A stretch of DNA of 64,000 nucleotides from Rhodeus uyekii (taxonomy: Eukaryota; Chordata; Actinopteri; Cypriniformes; Acheilognathidae): NCBI GenBank assembly GCA_037043235.1, contig JAWRVZ010000182.1, positions 1-64,000 of the forward strand, given 5' to 3'. The notes under the pieces were generated by a model. The model worked only from the letters and a program-made list of their open reading frames with translations. It did not search any database and was not told the origin of the DNA. Shown here piece by piece: positions 1 to 12,139 of this stretch (within the stretch, counting starts at the first letter, position 1; every line of letters begins with the position of its first letter). The position numbers were made by a program, and so were the translations under genes.

Positions 1-569
1 GCTCACGTCTGTCTTGTGGTTGTGTTTTGTGGCACCTTTGTAGAAAGCGATCATTGTCTTGCCCAAGACAAAATACCACATTAATGCAAAAAGTTTAAAT
101 GTTTGCAGGAAGGTGATATTGTACCTCGGATAAAACGGCAGATACAACAATCAGGTGTCATGGAAAAAGTGGGCCTGACACGGCTTCATTTCCAGGTCAG
201 CCTTAGCACGTTCCCTAAGGGCACAACCGATGTCAAGGTTCTGAAATGTCTACACGAAGAATCGTTTATGCACGTGTGAGGTTTCAGCTAAAAGATTTTC
301 TACATTTCGCTTTAATGAGTAGACTACAAAGCATCAAATGCGTAGTAGTAATGCTCCGGGGAACTTCCACATTATGTATCGTTGCGCGTATTCCACATAT
401 CTTAACAATAGGCTTCAAAGAGATTGTGGAAGTGCTTGTTGCTTTTGGCCCTGACATGTGCACTAAAACCTCACGGACACTTTAAAGCCCACAGAATTCA
501 ATTACGCAAAACCATTTCAGAGGAGAGGTGCATCGGAATGGAATGCCGATTAAGTGTCAAATGCAAGCT

Positions 570-783
570 AAGACTGTATTTTCAGGGATCATTTCTATAG
601 TACTTTGCTTGGAAATGTGTTTTGAAAGTGTTTGTCTCCCAAACCACGATGATGAGTCATGGTACTCCTTTCTGAGCGTGAATTTGGCACAGAGCAGCGA
701 CCCAGGTTCTGAGCTCTGTGTTGTTGATGAACGTTCTGTATTGGCTTCTTCAATGTGGAAGAAAGGGGTACGTTCTTAGTGGT
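570..783 (+). ncRNA. U3 small nucleolar RNA (box C/D), array copy 1
   Basis: U3 guides early cleavages of pre-rRNA in the nucleolus as part of the SSU processome. The 214-nt length is close to vertebrate U3 (about 217 nt). Seen in order: the AAGACTGTA 5' end pairing with TATAGT to close the first hairpin; the GATCATTTCTATAGT block that contacts pre-rRNA (584-598); AACCACGATGATGA where vertebrate U3 has the C' region (642-655); box B GAGCGTGAA (674-682); box C TTGATGA (724-730); a 3' hairpin in which GAACGT pairs with ACGTTC around a CTTCTTC/GAAGAA stem; and a GTGGT end that can pair with ACCAC. Box D at 775-778 is CTTA, not CTGA, and the stretches between boxes differ strongly from human U3. 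The identification rests on remembered U3 sequence and motif order. Whether the gene is active cannot be told. Confidence 0.86.
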
Positions 784-908
784 CTTTTGGGTGTTCAGCC
801 TTGTTTCAATTTTGCATCTACATTTTCTGCAGAGCAGAATCTTGTAACATGGTCTGAGACTGTATATTGTGTGAGACAAAAGTATCAAAAAGATGTTTTT
901 ATGGTAAC

Positions 909-1122
909 AAGGTGTCCTGAAAACATGCTTGTTCTGTAGTACAAGGTCGTCTGATACTGCCAGTTTTCTAAGAGCACCATCGGCGGCAAGCTCTTTGAAT
1001 GCCGGTGTCAGAGACCGCCAGTAAGTGCGTGGGTTTCTCACGGGAAGTGAACTCTTGTGTTGTTGAGGAAGGTTCTGTATTGTTTTTGTCAGTACTGAAG
1101 AAAGGGGTGTGATCTGAGTGTT
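909..1122 (+). pseudogene. Second, degenerate U3-like sequence in the array unit
   Basis: The U3 copy at 570-783 recurs in decayed form exactly 339 bp downstream. TAGTAC after the 5' hairpin (598-603) returns at 937-942. The box C neighbourhood (721-731) returns at 1060-1070 as TTGTTGAGGAA. Box D (775-778) returns at 1114-1117 as canonical CTGA. The middle, with boxes C' and B, is heavily diverged. Sister copies lie at 2518, 4126, 5735, 7345, 8954, 10563 and 22753, plus broken ones near 25,276-25,430 and 37,130-37,500. It looks like an old tandem duplication locked into the unit before amplification. Box C is damaged (TTGAGGA for TTGATGA), so I call it a pseudogene. Confidence 0.75.
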
Positions 1123-2178
1123 GTCTCAATTCAGTTTTTTTTTTAGAGAGAAATTTGATTTGGGTGCTTATCCAGAACTCATCGCAGCAGTCCAATGTTG
1201 GAAAGAGGAGCCAAGGAGATATGGAGCAGGTCCCAAACAGGAAGAGTCATCTGTCATGAGCACTTCCATCTACTCACCTTTAACACGTGGATGCACCAAT
1301 AGCTATAGTAAATGAAGACCTAAGGGTGGTCACAATCAATTAGGAAGTCTGCTTCACTCAAGCCTGGATGGTTGTGAATACAGGGCTCCTTCAGGACGAG
1401 GTGCTGTAGCACAGGTCGACCAAGAGTAAGAAGACAGATTTAGCCTTGCAACGACTTCTTTAACGGCTTTGTCTTACCTCTGTCCTGTCTTCCCCCTTTA
1501 AGGTGGTCTAGCGTTGAAACAGATGTGGGGATTAAAGCTTCCAGGGAAACCCCAGCAGGGGACGAACCTAAGTTCCGGTTTAAAATCCTAAGTTCTTTTG
1601 TCAAACCTCGCTCACGTCTGTCTTGTGGTTGTGTTTTGTGGCACCTTTGTAGAAAGCGATCATTGTCTTGCCCAAGACAAAATACCACATTAATGCAAAA
1701 AGTTTAAATGTTTGCAGGAAGGTGATATTGTACCTCGGATAAAACGGCAGATACAACAATCAGGTGTCATGGAAAAAGTGGGCCTGACACGGCTTCATTT
1801 CCAGGTCAGCCTTAGCACGTTCCCTAAGGGCACAACCGATGTCAAGGTTCTGAAATGTCTACACGAAGAATCGTTTATGCACGTGTGAGGTTTCAGCTAA
1901 AAGATTTTCTACATTTCGCTTTAATGAGTAGACTACAAAGCATCAAATGCGTAGTAGTAATGCTCCGGGGAACTTCCACATTATGTATCGTTGCGCGTAT
2001 TCCACATATCTTAACAATAGGCTTCAAAGAGATTGTGGAAGTGCTTGTTGCTTTTGGCCCTGACATGTGCACTAAAACCTCACGGACACTTTAAAGCCCA
2101 CAGAATTCAATTACGCAAAACCATTTCAGAGGAGAGGTGCATCGGAATGGAATGCCGATTAAGTGTCAAATGCAAGCT

Positions 2179-2392
2179 AAGACTGTATTTTCAGGGATCA
2201 TTTCTATAGTACTTTGCTTGGAAATGTGTTTTGAAAGTGTTTGTCTCCCAAACCACGATGATGAGTCATGGTACTCCTTTCTGAGCGTGAATTTGGCACA
2301 GAGCAGCGACCCAGGTTCTGAGCTCTGTGTTGTTGATGAACGTTCTGTATTGGCTTCTTCAATGTGGAAGAAAGGGGTACGTTCTTAGTGGT
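2179..2392 (+). ncRNA. U3 snoRNA, array copy 2
   Basis: Same sequence and motifs as copy 1, including box D CTTA. The unit has a T tract one base shorter downstream, outside the RNA. Confidence 0.85.
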
Positions 2393-3786
2393 CTTTTGGG
2401 TGTTCAGCCTTGTTTCAATTTTGCATCTACATTTTCTGCAGAGCAGAATCTTGTAACATGGTCTGAGACTGTATATTGTGTGAGACAAAAGTATCAAAAA
2501 GATGTTTTTATGGTAACAAGGTGTCCTGAAAACATGCTTGTTCTGTAGTACAAGGTCGTCTGATACTGCCAGTTTTCTAAGAGCACCATCGGCGGCAAGC
2601 TCTTTGAATGCCGGTGTCAGAGACCGCCAGTAAGTGCGTGGGTTTCTCACGGGAAGTGAACTCTTGTGTTGTTGAGGAAGGTTCTGTATTGTTTTTGTCA
2701 GTACTGAAGAAAGGGGTGTGATCTGAGTGTTGTCTCAATTCAGTTTTTTTTTAGAGAGAAATTTGATTTGGGTGCTTATCCAGAACTCATCGCAGCAGTC
2801 CAATGTTGGAAAGAGGAGCCAAGGAGATATGGAGCAGGTCCCAAACAGGAAGAGTCATCTGTCATGAGCACTTCCATCTACTCACCTTTAACACGTGGAT
2901 GCACCAATAGCTATAGTAAATGAAGACCTAAGGGTGGTCACAATCAATTAGGAAGTCTGCTTCACTCAAGCCTGGATGGTTGTGAATACAGGGCTCCTTC
3001 AGGACGAGGTGCTGTAGCACAGGTCGACCAAGAGTAAGAAGACAGATTTAGCCTTGCAACGACTTCTTTAACGGCTTTGTCTTACCTCTGTCCTGTCTTC
3101 CCCCTTTAAGGTGGTCTAGCGTTGAAACAGATGTGGGGATTAAAGCTTCCAGGGAAACCCCAGCAGGGGACGAACCTAAGTTCCGGTTTAAAATCCTAAG
3201 TTCTTTTGTCAAACCTCGCTCACGTCTGTCTTGTGGTTGTGTTTTGTGGCACCTTTGTAGAAAGCGATCATTGTCTTGCCCAAGACAAAATACCACATTA
3301 ATGCAAAAAGTTTAAATGTTTGCAGGAAGGTGATATTGTACCTCGGATAAAACGGCAGATACAACAATCAGGTGTCATGGAAAAAGTGGGCCTGACACGG
3401 CTTCATTTCCAGGTCAGCCTTAGCACGTTCCCTAAGGGCACAACCGATGTCAAGGTTCTGAAATGTCTACACGAAGAATCGTTTATGCACGTGTGAGGTT
3501 TCAGCTAAAAGATTTTCTACATTTCGCTTTAATGAGTAGACTACAAAGCATCAAATGCGTAGTAGTAATGCTCCGGGGAACTTCCACATTATGTATCGTT
3601 GCGCGTATTCCACATATCTTAACAATAGGCTTCAAAGAGATTGTGGAAGTGCTTGTTGCTTTTGGCCCTGACATGTGCACTAAAACCTCACGGACACTTT
3701 AAAGCCCACAGAATTCAATTACGCAAAACCATTTCAGAGGAGAGGTGCATCGGAATGGAATGCCGATTAAGTGTCAAATGCAAGCT

Positions 3787-4000
3787 AAGACTGTATTTTC
3801 AGGGATCATTTCTATAGTACTTTGCTTGGAAATGTGTTTTGAAAGTGTTTGTCTCCCAAACCACGATGATGAGTCATGGTACTCCTTTCTGAGCGTGAAT
3901 TTGGCACAGAGCAGCGACCCAGGTTCTGAGCTCTGTGTTGTTGATGAACGTTCTGTATTGGCTTCTTCAATGTGGAAGAAAGGGGTACGTTCTTAGTGGT
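3787..4000 (+). ncRNA. U3 snoRNA, array copy 3
   Basis: No difference from copy 1 noted within the 214-nt RNA; box D CTTA. Confidence 0.85.
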
Positions 4001-5395
4001 CTTTTGGGTGTTCAGCCTTGTTTCAATTTTGCATCTACATTTTCTGCAGAGCAGAATCTTGTAACATGGTCTGAGACTGTATATTGTGTGAGACAAAAGT
4101 ATCAAAAAGATGTTTTTATGGTAACAAGGTGTCCTGAAAACATGCTTGTTCTGTAGTACAAGGTCGTCTGATACTGCCAGTTTTCTAAGAGCACCATCGG
4201 CGGCAAGCTCTTTGAATGCCGGTGTCAGAGACCGCCAGTAAGTGCGTGGGTTTCTCACGGGAAGTGAACTCTTGTGTTGTTGAGGAAGGTTCTGTATTGT
4301 TTTTGTCAGTACTGAAGAAAGGGGTGTGATCTGAGTGTTGTCTCAATTCAGTTTTTTTTTTAGAGAGAAATTTGATTTGGGTGCTTATCCAGAACTCATC
4401 GCAGCAGTCCAATGTTGGAAAGAGGAGCCAAGGAGATATGGAGCAGGTCCCAAACAGGAAGAGTCATCTGTCATGAGCACTTCCATCTACTCACCTTTAA
4501 CACGTGGATGCACCAATAGCTATAGTAAATGAAGACCTAAGGGTGGTCACAATCAATTAGGAAGTCTGCTTCACTCAAGCCTGGATGGTTGTGAATACAG
4601 GGCTCCTTCAGGACGAGGTGCTGTAGCACAGGTCGACCAAGAGTAAGAAGACAGATTTAGCCTTGCAACGACTTCTTTAACGGCTTTGTCTTACCTCTGT
4701 CCTGTCTTCCCCCTTTAAGGTGGTCTAGCGTTGAAACAGATGTGGGGATTAAAGCTTCCAGGGAAACCCCAGCAGGGGACGAACCTAAGTTCCGGTTTAA
4801 AATCCTAAGTTCTTTTGTCAAACCTCGCTCATGTCTGTCTTGTGGTTGTGTTTTGTGGCACCTTTGTAGAAAGCGATCATTGTCTTGCCCAAGACAAAAT
4901 ACCACATTAATGCAAAAAGTTTAAATGTTTGCAGGAAGGTGATATTGTACCTCGGATAAAACGGCAGATACAACAATCAGGTGTCATGGAAAAAGTGGGC
5001 CTGACACGGCTTCATTTCCAGGTCAGCCTTAGCACGTTCCCTAAGGGCACAACCGATGTCAAGGTTCTGAAATGTCTACACGAAGAATCGTTTATGCACG
5101 TGTGAGGTTTCAGCTAAAAGATTTTCTACATTTCGCTTTAATGAGTAGACTACAAAGCATCAAATGCGTAGTAGTAATGCTCCGGGGAACTTCCACATTA
5201 TGTATCGTTGCGCGTATTCCACATATCTTAACAATAGGCTTCAAAGAGATTGTGGAAGTGCTTGTTGCTTTTGGCCCTGACATGTGCACAAAAACCTCAC
5301 GGACACTTTAAAGCCCACAGAATTCAATAACGCAAAACCATTTCAGAGGAGAGGTGCATCGGAATGGAATGCCGATTAAGTGTCAAATGCAAGCT

Positions 5396-5609
5396 AAGAC
5401 TGTATTTTCAGGGATCATTTCTATAGTACTTTGCTTGGAAATGTGTTTTGAAAGTGTTTGTCTCCCAAACCACGATGATGAGTCATGGTACTCCTTTCTG
5501 AGCGTCAATTTGGCACAGAGCAGCGACCCAGGTTCTGAGCTCTGTGTTGTTGATGAACGTTCTGTATTGGCTTCTTCAATGTAGAAGAAAGGGGTACGTT
5601 CTTAGTGGT
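5396..5609 (+). ncRNA. U3 snoRNA, array copy 4, box B variant
   Basis: This copy lies in the variant unit. Box B reads GAGCGTCAA instead of GAGCGTGAA, and one base of the 3' hairpin has changed (GTAGAAG for GTGGAAG). Boxes A and C and the 3' end are otherwise as in copy 1. The box B change falls in a nearly invariant protein-binding motif of U3, so this copy is less likely to be functional (inference). Confidence 0.8.
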
Positions 5610-7005
5610 CTTTTGGGTGTTCAGCCTTGTTTCAATTTTGAATCTACATTTTCTGCAGAGCAGAATCTTGTAACGTGGTCTGAGACTGTATATTGTGTGA
5701 GACAAAAGTATAAAAAAGATGTTTTTATGGTAACAAGGTGTCCTGAAAACATGCTTGTTCTGTAGTACGAGGTCGTCTGATACTGCCAGTTTTCTAAGAG
5801 CACCATTGGCGGCAAGCTCTTTGAATGCCGGTGTCAGAGACCGCCAGTAAGTGCGTGGGTTTCTCACGGGAAGTGAACTCTTGTGTTGTTGAGGAAGGTT
5901 TTGCATTGTTTTTGTCAGTACTGAAGAAAGGGGTGTGATCTGAGTGTTGTCTCAATTCAGTTTTTTTTTTTAGAGAGAAATTTGATTTGGGTGCTTATCC
6001 AGAACTCATCGCAGCAGTCCAATGTTGGAAAGAGGAGCCAAGGAGATATGGAGCAGGTCCCAAACAGGAAGAGTCATCTGTCATGAGCACTTCCATCTAC
6101 TCACCTTTAACACGTGGATGCACCAATAGCTATAGTAAATGAAGACCTAAGGGTGGTCACAATCAATTAGGAAGTCTGCTTCACTCAAGCCTGGATGGTT
6201 GTGAATACAGGGCTCCTTCAGGACGAAGTGCTGTAGCACAGGTCGACCAAGAGTAAGAAGACAGATTTAGCCTTACAACGACTTCTTTAACGGCTTTGTC
6301 TTACCTCTGTTCCTTCTTCCCCCTTTAAGGTGGTCTAGCGTTGAAACAGATGTGGGGATTAAAGCTTCCAGGGAAACCCCAGCAGGGGACGAACCTAAGT
6401 TCCGGTTTAAAATCCTAAGTTCTTTTGTCAAACCTCGCTCATGTCTGTCTTGTGGTTGTGTTTTGTGGCACCTTTGTAGAAAGCGATCATTGTCTTGCCC
6501 AAGACAAAATACCACATTAATGCAAAAAGTTTAAATGTTTGCAGGAAGGTGATATTGTACCTCGGATAAAACGGCAGATACAACAATCAGGTGTCATGGA
6601 AAAAGTGGGCCTGACACGGCTTCATTTCCAGGTCAGCCTTAGCACGTTCCCTAAGGGCACAACCGATGTCAAGGTTCTGAAATGTCTACACGAAGAATCG
6701 TTTATGCACGTGTGAGGTTTCAGCTAAAAGATTTTCTACATTTCGCTTTAATGAGTAGACTACAAAGCATCAAATGCGTAGTAGTAATGCTCCGGGGAAC
6801 TTCCACATTATGTATCGTTGCGCGTATTCCACATATCTTAACAATAGGCTTCAAAGAGATTGTGGAAGTGCTTGTTGCTTTTGGCCCTGACATGTGCACT
6901 AAAACCTCACGGACACTTTAAAGCCCACAGAATTCAATTACGCAAAACCATTTCAGAGGAGAGGTGCATCGGAATGGAATGCCGATTAAGTGTCAAATGC
7001 AAGCT

Positions 7006-7219
7006 AAGACTGTATTTTCAGGGATCATTTCTATAGTACTTTGCTTGGAAATGTGTTTTGAAAGTGTTTGTCTCCCAAACCACGATGATGAGTCATGGTA
7101 CTCCTTTCTGAGCGTGAATTTGGCACAGAGCAGCGACCCAGGTTCTGAGCTCTGTGTTGTTGATGAACGTTCTGTATTGGCTTCTTCAATGTGGAAGAAA
7201 GGGGTACGTTCTTAGTGGT
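7006..7219 (+). ncRNA. U3 snoRNA, array copy 5
   Basis: Matches the copy 1 consensus again, so the variant state of copy 4 is not shared with its right-hand neighbour. Box D CTTA. Confidence 0.85.
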
Positions 7220-8614
7220 CTTTTGGGTGTTCAGCCTTGTTTCAATTTTGCATCTACATTTTCTGCAGAGCAGAATCTTGTAACATGGTCTGAGACTGTA
7301 TATTGTGTGAGACAAAAGTATCAAAAAGATGTTTTTATGGTAACAAGGTGTCCTGAAAACATGCTTGTTCTGTAGTACAAGGTCGTCTGATACTGCCAGT
7401 TTTCTAAGAGCACCATCGGCGGCAAGCTCTTTGAATGCCGGTGTCAGAGACCGCCAGTAAGTGCGTGGGTTTCTCACGGGAAGTGAACTCTTGTGTTGTT
7501 GAGGAAGGTTCTGTATTGTTTTTGTCAGTACTGAAGAAAGGGGTGTGATCTGAGTGTTGTCTCAATTCAGTTTTTTTTTTAGAGAGAAATTTGATTTGGG
7601 TGCTTATCCAGAACTCATCGCAGCAGTCCAATGTTGGAAAGAGGAGCCAAGGAGATATGGAGCAGGTCCCAAACAGGAAGAGTCATCTGTCATGAGCACT
7701 TCCATCTACTCACCTTTAACACGTGGATGCACCAATAGCTATAGTAAATGAAGACCTAAGGGTGGTCACAATCAATTAGGAAGTCTGCTTCACTCAAGCC
7801 TGGATGGTTGTGAATACAGGGCTCCTTCAGGACGAGGTGCTGTAGCACAGGTCGACCAAGAGTAAGAAGACAGATTTAGCCTTGCAACGACTTCTTTAAC
7901 GGCTTTGTCTTACCTCTGTCCTGTCTTCCCCCTTTAAGGTGGTCTAGCGTTGAAACAGATGTGGGGATTAAAGCTTCCAGGGAAACCCCAGCAGGGGACG
8001 AACCTAAGTTCCGGTTTAAAATCCTAAGTTCTTTTGTCAAACCTCGCTCACGTCTGTCTTGTGGTTGTGTTTTGTGGCACCTTTGTAGAAAGCGATCATT
8101 GTCTTGCCCAAGACAAAATACCACATTAATGCAAAAAGTTTAAATGTTTGCAGGAAGGTGATATTGTACCTCGGATAAAACGGCAGATACAACAATCAGG
8201 TGTCATGGAAAAAGTGGGCCTGACACGGCTTCATTTCCAGGTCAGCCTTAGCACGTTCCCTAAGGGCACAACCGATGTCAAGGTTCTGAAATGTCTACAC
8301 GAAGAATCGTTTATGCACGTGTGAGGTTTCAGCTAAAAGATTTTCTACATTTCGCTTTAATGAGTAGACTACAAAGCATCAAATGCGTAGTAGTAATGCT
8401 CCGGGGAACTTCCACATTATGTATCGTTGCGCGTATTCCACATATCTTAACAATAGGCTTCAAAGAGATTGTGGAAGTGCTTGTTGCTTTTGGCCCTGAC
8501 ATGTGCACTAAAACCTCACGGACACTTTAAAGCCCACAGAATTCAATTACGCAAAACCATTTCAGAGGAGAGGTGCATCGGAATGGAATGCCGATTAAGT
8601 GTCAAATGCAAGCT

Positions 8615-8828
8615 AAGACTGTATTTTCAGGGATCATTTCTATAGTACTTTGCTTGGAAATGTGTTTTGAAAGTGTTTGTCTCCCAAACCACGATGATGA
8701 GTCATGGTACTCCTTTCTGAGCGTGAATTTGGCACAGAGCAGCGACCCAGGTTCTGAGCTCTGTGTTGTTGATGAACGTTCTGTATTGGCTTCTTCAATG
8801 TGGAAGAAAGGGGTACGTTCTTAGTGGT
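8615..8828 (+). ncRNA. U3 snoRNA, array copy 6
   Basis: Consensus array sequence; box D CTTA. Confidence 0.85.
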
Positions 8829-10223
8829 CTTTTGGGTGTTCAGCCTTGTTTCAATTTTGCATCTACATTTTCTGCAGAGCAGAATCTTGTAACATGGTCT
8901 GAGACTGTATATTGTGTGAGACAAAAGTATCAAAAAGATGTTTTTATGGTAACAAGGTGTCCTGAAAACATGCTTGTTCTGTAGTACAAGGTCGTCTGAT
9001 ACTGCCAGTTTTCTAAGAGCACCATCGGCGGCAAGCTCTTTGAATGCCGGTGTCAGAGACCGCCAGTAAGTGCGTGGGTTTCTCACGGGAAGTGAACTCT
9101 TGTGTTGTTGAGGAAGGTTCTGTATTGTTTTTGTCAGTACTGAAGAAAGGGGTGTGATCTGAGTGTTGTCTCAATTCAGTTTTTTTTTTAGAGAGAAATT
9201 TGATTTGGGTGCTTATCCAGAACTCATCGCAGCAGTCCAATGTTGGAAAGAGGAGCCAAGGAGATATGGAGCAGGTCCCAAACAGGAAGAGTCATCTGTC
9301 ATGAGCACTTCCATCTACTCACCTTTAACACGTGGATGCACCAATAGCTATAGTAAATGAAGACCTAAGGGTGGTCACAATCAATTAGGAAGTCTGCTTC
9401 ACTCAAGCCTGGATGGTTGTGAATACAGGGCTCCTTCAGGACGAGGTGCTGTAGCACAGGTCGACCAAGAGTAAGAAGACAGATTTAGCCTTGCAACGAC
9501 TTCTTTAACGGCTTTGTCTTACCTCTGTCCTGTCTTCCCCCTTTAAGGTGGTCTAGCGTTGAAACAGATGTGGGGATTAAAGCTTCCAGGGAAACCCCAG
9601 CAGGGGACGAACCTAAGTTCCGGTTTAAAATCCTAAGTTCTTTTGTCAAACCTCGCTCACGTCTGTCTTGTGGTTGTGTTTTGTGGCACCTTTGTAGAAA
9701 GCGATCATTGTCTTGCCCAAGACAAAATACCACATTAATGCAAAAAGTTTAAATGTTTGCAGGAAGGTGATATTGTACCTCGGATAAAACGGCAGATACA
9801 ACAATCAGGTGTCATGGAAAAAGTGGGCCTGACACGGCTTCATTTCCAGGTCAGCCTTAGCACGTTCCCTAAGGGCACAACCGATGTCAAGGTTCTGAAA
9901 TGTCTACACGAAGAATCGTTTATGCACGTGTGAGGTTTCAGCTAAAAGATTTTCTACATTTCGCTTTAATGAGTAGACTACAAAGCATCAAATGCGTAGT
10001 AGTAATGCTCCGGGGAACTTCCACATTATGTATCGTTGCGCGTATTCCACATATCTTAACAATAGGCTTCAAAGAGATTGTGGAAGTGCTTGTTGCTTTT
10101 GGCCCTGACATGTGCACTAAAACCTCACGGACACTTTAAAGCCCACAGAATTCAATTACGCAAAACCATTTCAGAGGAGAGGTGCATCGGAATGGAATGC
10201 CGATTAAGTGTCAAATGCAAGCT

Positions 10224-10437
10224 AAGACTGTATTTTCAGGGATCATTTCTATAGTACTTTGCTTGGAAATGTGTTTTGAAAGTGTTTGTCTCCCAAACCA
10301 CGATGATGAGTCATGGTACTCCTTTCTGAGCGTGAATTTGGCACAGAGCAGCGACCCAGGTTCTGAGCTCTGTGTTGTTGATGAACGTTCTGTATTGGCT
10401 TCTTCAATGTGGAAGAAAGGGGTACGTTCTTAGTGGT
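10224..10437 (+). ncRNA. U3 snoRNA, array copy 7
   Basis: Last copy before the LINE insertion that interrupts the array; consensus sequence, box D CTTA. Small changes begin to build up in the flanking unit near 11,295 and 11,373. Confidence 0.85.
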
Positions 10438-12139
10438 CTTTTGGGTGTTCAGCCTTGTTTCAATTTTGCATCTACATTTTCTGCAGAGCAGAATCTTGTA
10501 ACATGGTCTGAGACTGTATATTGTGTGAGACAAAAGTATCAAAAAGATGTTTTTATGGTAACAAGGTGTCCTGAAAACATGCTTGTTCTGTAGTACAAGG
10601 TCGTCTGATACTGCCAGTTTTCTAAGAGCACCATCGGCGGCAAGCTCTTTGAATGCCGGTGTCAGAGACCGCCAGTAAGTGCGTGGGTTTCTCACGGGAA
10701 GTGAACTCTTGTGTTGTTGAGGAAGGTTCTGTATTGTTTTTGTCAGTACTGAAGAAAGGGGTGTGATCTGAGTGTTGTCTCAATTCAGTTTTTTTTTTAG
10801 AGAGAAATTTGATTTGGGTGCTTATCCAGAACTCATCGCAGCAGTCCAATGTTGGAAAGAGGAGCCAAGGAGATATGGAGCAGGTCCCAAACAGGAAGAG
10901 TCATCTGTCATGAGCACTTCCATCTACTCACCTTTAACACGTGGATGCACCAATAGCTATAGTAAATGAAGACCTAAGGGTGGTCACAATCAATTAGGAA
11001 GTCTGCTTCACTCAAGCCTGGATGGTTGTGAATACAGGGCTCCTTCAGGACGAGGTGCTGTAGCACAGGTCGACCAAGAGTAAGAAGACAGATTTAGCCT
11101 TGCAACGACTTCTTTAACGGCTTTGTCTTACCTCTGTCCTGTCTTCCCCCTTTAAGGTGGTCTAGCGTTGAAACAGATGTGGGGATTAAAGCTTCCAGGG
11201 AAACCCCAGCAGGGGACGAACCTAAGTTCCGGTTTAAAATCCTAAGTTCTTTTGTCAAACCTCGCTCACGTCTGTCTTGTGGTTGTGTTTTGTGACATCT
11301 TTGTAGAAAGCGATCATTGTCTTGCCCAAGACAAAATACCACATTAATGCAAAAAGTTTAAATGTTTGCAGGAGGGTGATATTGTACCTCGGATAAAACG
11401 GCAGATACAACAATCAGGTGTCATGGAAAAAGTGGGCCTGACAAGGCTTCATTTCCAGGTCAGCCTTAGCACGTTCCCTAAGGGCACAACCGATGTCAAG
11501 GTTCTGAAATGTTTCCTGCACTGCCTGCTTCATGCATAGTCTTAGATTAGATTAGATTAGATTCAACTTTATTGTCATTACACAAGTACAGGTACAAGGC
11601 AACGAAATGCAGTTTAGGTCTAACCAGAAGTGCAATAGCAGCAAGTGCAGGATATGTACAATGGTTGCATAAGTGCAGGATATGGAGATGTACAGGATTT
11701 ACAGGTAATATGTACAATGAATATGAATATACAGATGGTTATTACTATGACAGGTGAGTGTGTGCTATAAATATAATTACAGGTGTCTATAAACAGCATT
11801 TACAGGTGAATATGTGCTATAAATGTAAATGTATATACAGATGTCTCTAACTATAAACAGAATTTTACAGGTAGATGTATACAATTGTTAGCTTAAGGTG
11901 AGCATTAAATTTAAGGTAGTGCAATGAGCATGGACAGTGCAAATAAGTGAGATGCGAAATGTAAACAGTTGGTACTGTATGAACAGTTGGTAGTGCAAAT
12001 GAGCATGTTCCAGCTAAAGTACAGTAGTGCAAGGTGCAAGTGTAAACAAGTGTTACTGTAAGCAGTAAACAGTTGTTGTAAACAGTTGTTACTGTAATGA
12101 ACAGTCAGCAGTGCAAATGGCACAAATAAGTAACAGAGT

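Larger units (their letters stand above)
1..11512 (+). repeat. Tandem array of 1.6-kb U3 snoRNA units (7 full units plus a partial)
   Basis: Seven complete units start at 1, 1610, 3218, 4827, 6437, 8046 and 9655, and a partial one at 11264. Spacings are 1,608-1,610 bp, read directly from the recurrence of the same sequence. Units differ at only a few positions except the one at about 4,830-6,445. Differences include the length of a T tract near offset 1,133 and scattered substitutions. Each unit has about 570 bp upstream of a U3 snoRNA, a degenerate second U3 copy, and about 490 bp of further spacer in which I recognise nothing. The array runs off the left edge and is stopped on the right by a LINE insertion. 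Such near-identity is what unequal exchange or gene conversion produces (inference). I see no convincing proximal sequence element or octamer upstream of the snoRNA. Confidence 0.95.

Noticed and set aside
246..485. 79-codon frame identical in all array units
   Set aside because: Identity reflects homogenisation of the whole unit, not selection on a protein. No motif, and the surrounding non-coding sequence is equally conserved.
473..489. TCACGGACACTTTAAAG as a snRNA-type proximal sequence element
   Set aside because: It lies about 80-97 bp upstream of U3, further than the usual position near -55, and the match is loose.
595..1041. 148-codon minus-strand frame repeated in most array units
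   Set aside because: It runs antisense across both U3-like sequences, changes with single substitutions between units and has no recognisable domain. The snoRNA explains the conservation better.
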